Positions 37,301 through 46,499 of a DNA stretch of 64,000 nt are shown here, one piece after another. Numbering within the stretch: position 1 is the first letter of the stretch; each line of letters opens with the position of its first letter. The notes beneath the pieces were generated by a model. It was not told the origin of the DNA. It saw only the letters and a list, made by a program, of their open reading frames with translations, and made no database searches. A program made the translations under genes and the position numbers. The DNA is from Lepidostoma basale (taxonomy: Eukaryota > Arthropoda > Insecta > Trichoptera > Lepidostomatidae): positions 186,001 to 250,000 of the forward strand of contig JAHDVF020000842.1 in assembly GCA_022606425.2 (NCBI GenBank), in the 5' to 3' direction.

Positions 37301-40300
37301 GACGGCCCCGCCTCCAGCACCAACCCCCGCTGCTCCAGCGAAGAAGGCCGGATTCACATGAGGGGCTGGCTGCCCTCCAGCTCCGACTATACCTGGAATC
37401 AGTTCTGTCACTCATTTACCTCAATAATACAATCTATTGCTAGAATACATCCGGATATATATCTGGCCACCCAATAGTATACCTGGGGGCACGTGCTGCG
37501 GCGGAGGGCCCCTCTGGGCAGGCGGTTGTGCGGGGAAGTGGTGCGGGGGAGGGGCTTGCTGCGGGGGCGGGCGCGCTGCCGGCCAGTCAGGGGGGCCGCG
37601 GGGGCTGCCGCGCACCTCGGGGCCTCGCCCGCCGGGACCCCCGGGGAACTGAGCAAGAAAGACATAACTTTACATTTAGACATTCACAGCCAACAATATT
37701 ATGTGTTCTAGATCAATCTGTCTTATGGGGTACAATATTACAATTGAATGACGAGACTTACGTATGGTGGTCCCTGCTGGTGCTGATCAGGAGGCCTCTG
37801 CAGAGGAGGCAGGTGGTGCGGGGGCATCTGCGGAGGTCCGGGAGGGCCTTGAGGCGAGGTCTGACGGGGAGGGCCCCCCTGCGGCGGACGGCCCGGGCCC
37901 CACTGCTGTTGAGGAGGCTGGAAGCGAGGGGCACCCTGCATGGGCGGGCCTTGCTGGAATCGTAACATAAATTATCACTGACGAGTCAAACATTAAGCTT
38001 AAATTAACTTATACCTTCTGCAGTATTACAAACATTTTATTTATTTAAAAAGTTAAATAATTGTATAGAATATAACTAACCTGCATTGGCATTCTCTGTT
38101 GCTGATGATGCGGGGGTATGGGCCCCCGCATGTTTTGTTGGTGTGGTGGGGGCATCATCATCCTCTGTCCGCCGGGCCCCATGTTATTGGGACCCATGCC
38201 CCCGGGTCCCATAGGCCCTGGTCCCATGCCTCCGGGCCCCATTGGTCCTGGTCCCATTCCTCCAGGACCCATGTTGTTGGGTCCCATTCCTCCGGGCCCC
38301 ATGCCCCCGGGTCCCATGCCTCCAGGTCCCATCGGTCCCGGCCCCATTCCTCCGGGTCCCATGTTGGGGCCCATGTTAGGGCCCATATTAGGTCCCATGT
38401 TGGGACCCATGTTGGGGCCCATGTTGCCGGGGCCTCCAGGACCCATTCCGTTGTTAGGCCCATAGTAATGATCTGGAGTGCACATATTATTAGATTGTGA
38501 GAATACTGTGCCGCTGACACAGAATAAGACAGTAGAGTAAAGTAAAAAGTCTAAAATCGCAATAGTTGTCAGTACCTGGGTGGTGCTGGTGTGGGGGTCC
38601 TTGGGGCCCGCTGCGCATGCCCTGCGTGTTGGGGTTGGGGGGGGCCGGCCGTGTCTTGGACTGACTCTCAAACTGGTTCATGGCCTGTAAAGAAAGAGCC
38701 CTTGGCAATTATAAACATTAAGCTCAGTGCGAGTAAGAGGCGCTAGGTACAAGTGTTGTATGTAATGACCTGTTTGGTTGGCAGCGTAACAACGGGGTTT
38801 TGGCCGTGCAGCTCTTTCTTGGGCAGGCGGTCTAGGCACATGCGCAGAGAGTGCTCCGAGCCCAGCGAGATGACACAGAAACCTTTGGACTGCCCATTGG
38901 CGCGATTCTCAAAGAATTTCACATCCACAAAGTCGTTGACACCGATGTCCGCTACTGCATTGGCAATGTCAACATTGGTCGTCCACTGAAAGGTGGAAAA
39001 ATATTTTTGATAATTCGCTGGAAGTCAGATATTATGATCTTGGATCAAGTTTCCACAATCAGTCAGTTCCAAAACCACAAAAATAATACAATCGGCCTAT
39101 TTTAATCTAATTTTGGTTAATGTTATTATTAGGGGTACCCATAAGTAATGTCGTTTTTTTTCAAAAACTAACTAACTAACCATCACGCCGTCTCCCCGAA
39201 AGGGTAGGCAGAAAGAATGGACTGCCACACTTTAATCGATGCGGCACTCCATCCTTCTCTTTTCGCCATCGCGAGAGACGCGGTGTGATGGGTTGCGAAC
39301 CTCATCGCCACAAGAAATTCAAAACAAATTTTCTTAAACTTTATTTAACTTTTCTTATATAAAACAATTTCCCATATTATCTTTAACCTTCTACCACCTT
39401 TCTTTCAAATCATCCATGCCCTTCTTGTAAAATTCAGCGGGTTTTGACAGAAAATAGTCTTAAAGGGCTGTATTCACCTCTTCTAAGGAATTGAAATTTT
39501 GATCTCTTAGAAAATGTTCCATATAACGAAATAAGTAAAAGTCCTAAGATTCTGAAGTTTTTCAAGGGTCAATTTCGCAACATGAGTTCGCGTGTTATCG
39601 TGCTGAAGAGTAATGGTGCGTCTATTCACCAAAGCTGGCCTCTTTTGACGCAGTGCTTCATTTAATATATCCAACTGTTGACAGTATAACTCTGCCGACA
39701 CTGTCCGACCTTGTGGCAATAGTTCGAGGTAAATTATTACTTTCGAATCCCACAATACAAACAATAACCCTTTTTTAGAATGCAATGACCGTTTAGGGGT
39801 TGAAACAGCCCCTTTTCCGCGTTTTACCATTGTTTTTTTATTATGTTTGAATAGAAAACCCATTTCTCATCACCAGTCACAAAGAAATGGGCTTAGGCTT
39901 AATCTGCTGATGCTGAGCCGTTGAGCCATGTTGCGGTCGGTCAATGTGTGTGGGACCCAAACACCTTCTTTTTTAATCTTGCCCAACTTTTTTAGGATCC
40001 TCCGAGCACTGGACCAGGATGTATCGACCTTTTCAGATTATTTCTCAATGGTCAGCATCGGGTCGTCTTCGATTGCAGATTTCACGGCTGCTTCATCCGC
40101 CTGGACGGGTCGTCCACTTGGTGGCTCGATTTCCAAACACAAATTACCAGATTTAAATTTTTTGAACCATTGTTGGCATTTCCTGACATCCAATATGTCA
40201 CCGTAAATCTCGCAAATATCCTTCGTAGCCTCTGTCCCTTTCTTTTTCAAATGATATTGAACAAGTATACAACTCCTCAGATGTTGTTCCAACGGGTACG

Positions 40301-41660
40301 TCTCTCTCATTGCCGCCAGAGGGACAAAAGAAACCATTTTTTTGTCTCAAGGCCACAAGCAGGTAGTCGCTATACAAGAGAAACTTACCGTCTAACAGAC
40401 CGAAGGAGACTATTTTAAAGATGGCGCAACGAAAAAAATGACATTACTTATGGGGTACCCCTAATAATTCTGATAACTATAGCATTCACTAGCAATGTTA
40501 TACAAACATGCCTCGATTAAAATGCTTCCGAAAAGGTGTAACAATTAGAGTACTTTAAGGAAGTATGTTTACAAAGGACGGGCAAGTGGAGAGGGCTAGG
40601 GCAAGTGATGGTGCGCTAAAAATTGTCATTGCAAAAAAGTCCAAAAAAGCTACGATGGCAATGCACTATCTATGGTGTTGTACTGAACCTAATGTATGGA
40701 AGTGAAGCTTGAAACTGACCAAAAGATGAAATGATGGATCTTTTATAAAAGAGTGTCAAATGCAGATAAACAAAAGAAATGTAGTGAGAATGAAAATGTT
40801 ACGAAAAAAATTAAAGGATTATTATTCGTGTAAGGCCACATATGTCCGACACTGAACTTCCAAGTCCCCACTTATATGTTTACTTAGGTAACATCCATTC
40901 TCAACGTCATATCCATACAATACAACCACGTTTGAAAGATGAAATAGAATCAATAATATTTATCAGAATCAATATTTGAATAAATCTCCCCAGAACTTAA
41001 AAATAAAACGGGTAAATACATATTATTTTACAAGTAGATGAAGACGCGTAATATTTCGTATAGGAAATAAATATTACCTAAATGCGGTTTGCAAGTCTTA
41101 CCGCCAAAAAAGGATAAAAGCAACTTTTAAATATCTAGGATACCAGAATAGGTTTACTGACCCAAGTAAGGTTCCCCACATAGAGCTGGTGGCGCCTTCC
41201 GACATGTCCGTGATGCCCGTGGCTTGAGTTGTTATGATAATTTCCACCGCCATTTGTCTCCTCTGGTGGTCGATGTTGCGGGGCCGGTTGGTGATCTCCA
41301 TCTTCGGCTTTTACTATTACATCGTCATAAAGATCTACATCCTCGCCGCCGAACTCGTCCTAAAACGTTAAAATATTATTGAGCTTACAAATAAGTTGTA
41401 ACAAAATATCATCACAATATAATAAACATTATCCACAAACATCCGGCGAGCATGTCAAATTTGTTGCGCCTCGAGGGTCAATTACATTATGTTTTAACGG
41501 CAAAAAATGATTGTAGGATTGAACTTAACATTATCTTCATACTAATTAATAACAAAGATACACCACGAGTATGTTTTTATATACAAATAACATATACTAC
41601 CTGGGCAAAATCAGTTTTAACGTCGTCGGCATACAAATCTATATCTACCCCGTCCGCCAT
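31187..41660 (-). CDS. CPSF6: CPSF6, cleavage factor Im large subunit (13 coding exons)
   Basis: Nuclear subunit of cleavage factor Im, which binds UGUA upstream of poly(A) sites together with the 25-kDa subunit and influences poly(A) site choice. Coding exons, 5' to 3': 41660-41601, 41359-41162, 38985-38770, 38684-38576, 38472-38081, 37953-37762, 37648-37483, 37392-37208, 35864-35676, 34468-34269, 32975-32928, 31579-31484, 31397-31187. All junctions are GT-AG and in phase; total 753 residues. Residues 78-158 are the RRM (RNP2 LYVGNL, RNP1 [21 protein letters not shown] is a family hallmark). Residues 159-506 are Pro/Gly/Met-rich, 507-590 hold the conserved [20 protein letters not shown] and SLIKQSK blocks, and the rest is an RS/RE/RD tail. 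The start has A at -3 and an in-frame TAG at -6. Introns carry two mariners and a LINE. Homology is from recalled family sequence. Confidence 0.95.
31484..31579 (-). CDS. CPSF6: CPSF6 coding exon 12
   Basis: Encodes [20 protein letters not shown] and [11 protein letters not shown]. 96 bases, frame-neutral like exon 11. Acceptor TTTCAG, donor GTAAGA. Confidence 0.85.
32590..32705 (-). repeat. SINE-1 fragment in a CPSF6 intron
   Basis: GGGTATCGCCATTATATTGG followed by TTCTTATGACATGTGTCA and GATGTCATCGCCGGGAATG matches parts of the SINE-1 copy at 7965-8205, same orientation, with the middle deleted. It lies between CPSF6 exons 11 and 12. Confidence 0.5.
32928..32975 (-). CDS. CPSF6: CPSF6 coding exon 11 (48-bp microexon)
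   Basis: Encodes [15 protein letters not shown] within the RS/RE/RD tail. Acceptor TTTACAG, donor GTGAGT. Its 48 bases keep the frame whether included or skipped, so it is a candidate for alternative splicing. Confidence 0.82.
34269..34468 (-). CDS. CPSF6: CPSF6 coding exon 10
   Basis: Continues the conserved block ([28 protein letters not shown]) and opens the RS-like tail ([14 protein letters not shown]). Ends two bases into an Arg codon. The intron before it holds a mariner (34631-35553). Confidence 0.93.
34585..35625. repeat. MITE-1 copy interrupted by mariner-1
   Basis: To the left of the mariner, AAGTACGAAGTCTGATA resembles the MITE-1 end (TAATACGAATGAAAACGTCT). To the right, TATTTTATGGGAGAAACGTG and TTTCACCTTGCTAGAGTATT match the MITE-1 interior. 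The two halves join at the TA used by the mariner. Confidence 0.55.
34631..35553 (-). pseudogene. Mariner-1 in CPSF6 intron, TIRs and TA duplication intact
   Basis: CGAGGCATATCCATAAGTAA at 34631 is matched inverted at the right end (CTTTCTGGATATGCCTCG, ends 35553). TA flanks at 34629-34630 and 35554-35555. The minus-strand transposase shows [26 protein letters not shown] (second catalytic Asp kept) and [12 protein letters not shown] (third Asp kept), ending [10 protein letters not shown]. The frames are shifted relative to each other and the N-terminal part is degraded, so it is inactive. Confidence 0.88.
35676..35864 (-). CDS. CPSF6: CPSF6 coding exon 9
   Basis: Highly conserved block: [39 protein letters not shown] and [10 protein letters not shown]. 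63 codons, phase 0. This is one of the diagnostic parts of the family. Confidence 0.95.
36430..36975 (+). pseudogene. LINE-C (jockey-like) C-terminal copy in CPSF6 intron
   Basis: Plus-strand frame 36500-36895 reads [55 protein letters not shown] and ends LREVLSLL at a TAA. This is the C-terminal region after the RT domain in jockey-clade elements. It is the longest open LINE-C frame in the window, but the RT and endonuclease domains are missing. It lies antisense to CPSF6 between exons 8 and 9. A T-rich 3' UTR follows. Confidence 0.8.
37208..37392 (-). CDS. CPSF6: CPSF6 coding exon 8
   Basis: Contains [11 protein letters not shown], a block shared with vertebrate CPSF6, followed by an Ala/Gly-rich and Gln/Pro-rich stretch ending QYQRPP. 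Donor GTCAGT. The next intron holds a LINE-C copy (36430-36975). Confidence 0.88.
37483..37648 (-). CDS. CPSF6: CPSF6 coding exon 7
   Basis: Pro/Gly-rich, from [19 protein letters not shown] to [10 protein letters not shown]. Ends after the first base of a Gly codon completed by exon 8. Acceptor GCTCAG, donor GTATAC. Confidence 0.85.
37762..37953 (-). CDS. CPSF6: CPSF6 coding exon 6
   Basis: Pro/Gln-rich ([20 protein letters not shown] ... QGPPY), 64 codons, phase 0 on both sides; acceptor TTCCAG, donor GTAAGT. Confidence 0.88.
38081..38472 (-). CDS. CPSF6: CPSF6 coding exon 5 (GPxMGP repeat region)
   Basis: Encodes [20 protein letters not shown], then tandem copies of a degenerate (G-P-N/G-x-M) unit at about 38170-38440, then [20 protein letters not shown]. 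The opposite strand is also open because the repeat is GC-rich and regular; that frame is a shadow. A disordered Pro/Gly-rich segment here is normal for the family, but this Met-rich repeat is lineage-specific. Confidence 0.9.
38576..38684 (-). CDS. CPSF6: CPSF6 coding exon 4
   Basis: Encodes [20 protein letters not shown] and a His/Pro-rich stretch; the QFESQSK block matches the region just after the RRM in the family. The last codon is split (G|AT) with exon 5. Confidence 0.9.
38770..38985 (-). CDS. CPSF6: CPSF6 coding exon 3 (RRM, residues 87-158)
   Basis: Encodes most of the [40 protein letters not shown] (RNP1) and [19 protein letters not shown]. Exactly 72 codons. The 2.2-kb intron before it holds a mariner at 39132-40461. 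Confidence 0.95.
39132..40461 (-). pseudogene. Mariner-2 in CPSF6 intron 2, with nested LINE-A tail
   Basis: Ends GGGGTACCCATAAGTAATGT and (inverted) GGGGTACCCCATAAGTAATG, flanked by TA (39130-39131, 40462-40463). Minus-strand N-terminal frame 40337-40038 is a mariner HTH region ([20 protein letters not shown], then [13 protein letters not shown] and PSGRP). Downstream frame 39863-39507 gives [19 protein letters not shown] and [14 protein letters not shown] (catalytic Asp kept). Frameshifts break the gene and the C-terminus is decayed. 39167-39317 is a later LINE insertion. Confidence 0.88.
39167..39317 (-). repeat. LINE-A 3' end inserted in mariner-2
   Basis: ACTAACTAACTAACCATCAC and GCCGTCTCCCCGAAAGGGTA then AGAATGGACTGCCACACTTT match the 3' end of LINE-A at 62115-62190. 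TTCAAAA occurs on both sides (39160-39166, 39318-39324) and is the likely target duplication. Confidence 0.65.
40555..40825 (+). repeat. LINE-A internal fragment in CPSF6 intron
   Basis: GTATGTTTACAAAGGACGGG then GCAAGTGGAGAGGGC, and AAAAAAGCTACGATGGCAAT further on, match the RT thumb region at 62640-62740 (FTKDGRVER and KKARMAVHN). It is diverged and frame-broken. Confidence 0.6.
41162..41359 (-). CDS. CPSF6: CPSF6 coding exon 2 (residues 21-86)
   Basis: Begins [16 protein letters not shown], passes through a His/Gly-rich linker and ends in RNP2 of the RRM (QLYVGNLTW). Acceptor TTTTAG, donor GTCAGT. Phase 0 at both ends. Confidence 0.92.
41601..41660 (-). CDS. CPSF6: CPSF6 coding exon 1 (residues 1-20)
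   Basis: Encodes [20 protein letters not shown], the typical acidic CPSF6 N-terminus. In-frame stop TAG at 41664-41666 just upstream supports this start. Donor GTAGTA follows at 41600. Confidence 0.93.
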
Positions 41661-41850
41661 TTTCTACAATATGAGAGATGCGCGAAGTGTTGGCGGAGGC
41701 AAGTGAGTTTGCGCACACGAGAGGCTAGAACCGTTGCAGTATGAGTGATTTTATAACAACTAATTTTTATATAACAACTGACGGCTGATGAGTGTAAAAG
41801 ATAAATATCAAGCGCATTTTAAAAAAAAATTGCATTAGACTGATTGAGTC
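41661..41850 (-). promoter_or_regulatory. CPSF6: CPSF6 5' UTR and probable promoter
   Basis: Directly upstream of the CPSF6 start codon on the minus strand. No TATA box is obvious, as expected for a housekeeping gene. The transcription start cannot be placed from the sequence. Confidence 0.4.
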
Positions 41851-41935
41851 AATGACACTCAACCTTTTTTTTCTTCGGGCCACATACATATATTTGTAAA
41901 TATACGCGGGCTGCAGAAACCCCTCATTTTTTAGA
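41850..41935. repeat. hAT-like MITE end, truncated
   Basis: CACTCAACC followed by TTCTTCGGGCCACATAC and GCGGGCTGCAGAAACC resembles the terminal region of hAT MITEs, in which GGGCC/GGGCTGCA pairs recur. Only one end is visible. Confidence 0.35.
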
Positions 41936-42004
41936 AAACATTTTTAAAGATTTTAAAAATTATAAACTTGCTACTTTGGCCTCAATAAGCACCTAAAGTC
42001 GCGT

Positions 42005-42502
42005 TTACTGTCTAGAAAGACAAATACCACAATATATAAAACGCTGATTAGACCAGTCCTAACATATGCCTCGGAGACTTGGACGCTCACTAAATTGGAT
42101 GAAAACAAAATAAACTGATTCGATAGGAAGATCCTCCGCAGAATCTTCGGACCCATTAAGAATGGTCAGACGTGGAGAAGGAGATACAACACAGAGCTCT
42201 GCGATCTACACCAGGACGTCAGAGTGGTCAAGTTTATAAAGATTAACAGACTGCGCTGGCTAGGGTACTTGCATCGCATGGGAGATCTGGAGCCCCCCAA
42301 AAGAGTGTTGTATGACAATCCAGCAGGGCGAAGAAGCATCGGTAGGCTAAGACTGCGATGGCTGGATGGTGCCGTGGCAGATTGTCGGGTCCTGGAGCAG
42401 CAAGACTGGGAGGTGGCGGCCAGAGACAGGACGGGATGGAGACGTCAAGACCCACCAAGGGTTGTAGCGCCGGAGAAGAAGAAAACAGAATAATAATAAT
42501 AC
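42005..42502 (+). pseudogene. LINE-E C-terminal remnant
   Basis: Plus-strand frames read KTLIRPVLTYASETWTLTKL, then FDRKILRRIFGPIKNGQTW and RYNTELCDLHQDVRVVKFIK followed by RLRWLGYLHRM, a region found downstream of the RT domain in many insect LINEs. An in-frame TGA lies near 42116 and the 5' part is missing. The 3' end is GAAGAAGAAAA then (ATA)n. The clade is unclear from this part. Confidence 0.75.
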
Positions 42503-42925
42503 ATATCGCTTATCACCAAAAAATACAATAGCGAAAAAAGTAAAACTAAAAAACAACGTGATCCAAGCGTTTATTTCAAAATAAGTGTGATTTTTGACAT
42601 TGAGATAAATTTTCAACAATTTTACACGAATCGGGTTTATAATTGCTGCTACCCTCAATACGTCATCAAGGTGAGAATCAGTAGGTCGATTCCTGTATAC
42701 GTTTTTTGCATATTACGAATTTCTTAATTGCTTCTGTTGATGTAGCCATGTTTTATGGCCTACTCGGTGAGATAGCAATAAAAAAATTTTACATGGCAGA
42801 AAATACGTTTTCTCTCTGGAGGCTGGTTTAATCTTAGTTGAGTTTAATTTTATTTAATGATAATAATTTAAGATAGTGAAAAACAATAATAGTTTTGAGT
42901 AACAATTTTGTGAGTGGCAACACTT
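42503..42925. other. Unannotated AT-rich sequence
   Basis: No gene or repeat recognised. Confidence 0.4.
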
Positions 42926-42927
42926 TG

Positions 42928-43392
42928 GGGGCGTGATCTCAACCTCCACCCTGCAGGCTTTTGGAAGTATGAGGCTCGAGGAGCGAGGTAGCTCTCTTAT
43001 ATCCCGGACCCCAGCGAGGCAACATCTCTTGCCTCGCCGGACGGTCGAACGTCGGGGAAATAATCTGAATGAGGAGGAGATCACGAAATACGTGCCGCAT
43101 GGCGCCAGCAAACAGTGCTCGCGCAAGCTGACAAACAACCTAGTACAGGGCCCATGAAGGGCCATTATCACCATTGGGGCCTGATGCTGGCCACAGCTGT
43201 CGCTGTGAAGGAGACCCGTGCCCTCCGTGGTCTATCATCCGCGTGATGCCCCTCAGCCCGGGAGATAGAAGTGGACGCCGGGCAGCATTCTGTGCCGGGC
43301 AGCCTCTGGCAGTCCTCGTGCTGGTCAACCCGCCGCCACGCCGGCTTCCGTCAGCGTCGGTCCTCGCCGCAGATCACCACCTTCGTTAGGTA
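42928..43392. other. GC-rich unclassified segment, possibly a retroelement 3' portion
   Basis: About 465 bases clearly GC-richer than both sides, with sharp borders. Both strands have 60-100-codon ORFs but no domain I recognise. The abrupt composition change suggests inserted DNA. I could not place it in a family. Confidence 0.35.
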
Positions 43393-43477
43393 CGTTAGTT
43401 TTAATTCGTTGGCCAGCACATACATACTCCTAACACTGTGATTAGAAATTCCCGCTGCATCACCAAGTCTGAGCAAT

Positions 43478-43970
43478 GCCATCTTGAAAGTATTTATCAG
43501 GCCGTAAGCATCATAACAATATTTGAAACATGGCGATTTGTGGGGCCGTATATCAGTATTGTAATCCGTGAAAATACTATTTCTCGTGCCGTGACCTCAT
43601 TGTATTTCGATTATAAATGTGAAATTAATGTAAAATACGACTACGGCTGTATTACTCTTTATATACGTATCGCAAACATTTTAATATTTTGTGTTTCCGC
43701 AGTGCTGGTATAACAATTTGGCTGCCTAACTTATCTACACTGAAAATTCTTCATAATATTTCAAAGAATGTGATGTACAATCTCCCCCACTTGTAAAATA
43801 CCAACGATATTAATTTATTATCATTGTTAGAAATGTTCAAGTTTATTATCATAATTGTTTCGAAAAAGTCGTGATTTATAAAAATGTTTTTTTGACATTT
43901 GACAGCTGTCAGATAAAACGGCCCCACATCCAATTCAACATTATGGGCTGGTAAATACTTTCAATATGGC
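43478..43970. mobile_element. About 490-bp TIR element (MITE candidate)
   Basis: GCCATCTTGAAAGTATTTAT at 43478 is matched inverted at 43970 (GCCATATTGAAAGTATTTAC); 21 of 23 terminal bases agree. Inside, TGTGGGGCCGT near 43540 recurs inverted near 43920. No transposase and no clear target duplication. Confidence 0.6.
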
Positions 43971-44001
43971 GTTGGGTCTGGGTTCCAGGATTATTCTTAA
44001 G

Positions 44002-44045
44002 ATCCTATTCCCAAACCAATACAATCCTATTCCCAAACCAATACA
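44002..44045. repeat. Perfect 22-bp tandem duplication
   Basis: Two identical 22-base units beginning ATCCTATTCCCAAACCAAT lie head to tail. No function is apparent. Confidence 0.9.
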
Positions 44046-45870
44046 TTCATTGTCGATGATTGTCCCCAAAAATAGATTGTCATTCTCGTTATTTGTAATC
44101 GAGTCTTCCTGGTTTTCATTCAAACTTAACATAATGACGAATTCATCATTTATGATGACGTAGTTTGGACTTCATTTTCAATTTGTGTTTGGCATCTTTT
44201 GGGGGAAGATATGATTCTCTGGATTCTTTGGTTCTGCTGATCGCCATTTAGACTCAACTGCTCCGTAGTGATGCCGGTGAAAAATTAGATTTATATAGCG
44301 GATCTAAATATGTTGCGATTGGGTATTTGTCGTCTTTGGTCAGTTCTCCAAATCTTGCACTTGAGTTCAATTCATCACGTAATTTTCTTGCAAAGTTTTG
44401 GAGCTGTTCTGAAGTATCAGGTTTCGTCTCTTCTTGGTGTAATGTGGTCTTACATGTGGACTTAATTGGAGCTTACACTCACGTCACGGTGTATAATAAA
44501 GTATAAAAAGTATGTAAACAAACGCGCTGCGACAAGTGTCGAAAGCACGCGCCCGGTTCGCTTGTGGTTGGCCGGAACGCCTGCGCCTGGAACACCCCTC
44601 CAGGGAAACGGCGTGATGGTTAGTTAGTTGGTAAGATTTTGAAGTTGAAGTGATGGCCAGTGGCATGGCTCTGTTGAATGGGTTTAAGTGTACTTTAATC
44701 TTCATACACACAACGCCTGCCCTGCGGATGGAGTTTCCGCGATCAGTCCCAGAGGACACCACGAGACACGGACATACCCAAGATCTTAAATGAACAGTCA
44801 GTCAACCAGTCAGTCAACTTTGGCGATGCTGATGGAACCAGTCACAGTAACAATAAACTTTGACAAACAGTTAAGAAGCTCTCTCTAACATTATAATAAA
44901 TGTATGATTTAATAAGGTGGACTTCCATAGTAAAATTTTATTTCAATTTTAATAACCTTTCATGATTTAAGAATCAATCTTCTTTTCCCAAACCTTTGTC
45001 CCATTACTTGAGGAGGGGTCTTCGTAGAAGGCATCTCCAGGACTCTCTGCTCTGAGGGGCTTCTGGTGGGACTCCCGTCAACAAGACCCACCCACGTCAA
45101 TTTGTCAATTAAAATAATACGAATAGATTTGGCTTTTAATTAGTTTATTTCAATTTATAACATATAAATCACCTCCTTCCATTGTCATTCATAAAAATGT
45201 CTAATATTAATGAAATTACACACATTACGCCTGCAGTTACAATATTAACATCTCTGTTCTATAATTTTCTGGTAAAAGATTTTTTTATAATATACGTAGT
45301 TATTTATTAACAGTCAAACCTTTGGCAACCTCTCTCGAGAGAGTCACTCCAGTCAGTACATTCTAGTCGCAGTATCGGACTACGAGTATATAGACTCCGA
45401 TATACGCATGTATAGTACCTATATCCACAAGCATTAATATTTACAATCAATTAATAAGATGGTTTTGAAGGAATGGCCACTTTGATTCTAATAAAGTGAT
45501 CTATTATGAAAATAAGCTGCAAAATTAGACTCTGTGGTAAAGACCATGACATTCTTTTCGAACATTAACATTAATGGTCGCTGAAAAAATTCAATATTCA
45601 GATAATATCGTTTAACAGGAATATTTAAAAAAAAGTTAATTGGGTCTTGAAGACAGATATTTGTATAAAGTATTACATTGATGATGTTTGTCGATTGTGT
45701 GGATGGAGAGCTCAAACAACCGCATCTTTACAAAACTGTCCATTTGACTTCCGTCTATCACATTGAGAGCGTAAACTGGGATGGATCTTTAATTGTATCT
45801 CAATAGAGACGAAGATGCAAACTGGAAACTGAATATGTTTGATCAAGGTGTTTACAGGACTTATGACCTG
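44046..45870. other. Unannotated sequence with a short LINE-A tail
   Basis: At 44590-44645 AACGGCGTGATGGTTAGTTA then GTTGG matches the extreme 3' end of LINE-A on the plus strand. The rest is unclassified; no exon is recognised. Confidence 0.4.
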
Positions 45871-45872
45871 TC

Positions 45873-45929
45873 ATTTCACCCATGGTGGGTGATAAATTTC
45901 ATGAATTAATCACCCACCATGGGTGAAAT
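45873..45929. repeat. Perfect 21-bp inverted repeat
   Basis: Left arm 45873-45893 begins ATTTCACCCATGGTGGGTGA; right arm 45909-45929 is its exact complement, with a 15-base loop. Each arm also contains a smaller CACCCA/TGGGTG dyad. Confidence 0.95.
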
Positions 45930-46499
45930 CCAGTATTCGTATACAAGTATAAGTTATTCGTATACATTCACAAAAATATTTAGGGTGGATCTCTTTGACC
46001 AAGTGTTTTTTCAGAAGAATTGAAGGCTGTCTCGAGCAAGTTCTTTTTTTCTATTATTTTATGATAATGATTGATAATGCTGTCTTAGGGATTTAAAAAC
46101 ATGGGTTTGAGAGGGGAATTACGTAAAAAAGTCAAAACGAATTCTCTTTGGATACATAATAATTACATTTTTTACAATAGTTTTCCATGATAAACACGAA
46201 ATATAATTAATATACTTAGAAGTATGTAACGGAATAAAAATATAGTTTTTGTTGTCTATGACATATTTGTAATCTGTTCGGCTTGTACAAAAATATGTTT
46301 CTTGTATTCAAAATATGTGTAAATGTGTACGCTGGAGGGGCCCTAGTATGGAGAGGTAACAAGGACACGCTATGAAAGGCTTTTACAGTTGTACACTTAA
46401 TCCTATCACGCCCTCATGCAACACACTTCCAACACACTTCCGACGAGGTGCCAAGGAATGTAGCAGCTTCGTCTAATATCATAAATATTAATTAATCAA

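Noticed and set aside
37437..37970. Plus-strand Gly/Arg/Ala-rich ORFs
   Set aside because: Antisense shadows of CPSF6 exons 6 and 7, caused by high GC content.
38099..38520. Long open frames on the plus strand and second minus frame opposite CPSF6 exon 5
   Set aside because: The GC-rich tandem repeat is free of stops in several frames; only the frame joined by splice sites to the conserved exons makes CPSF6.
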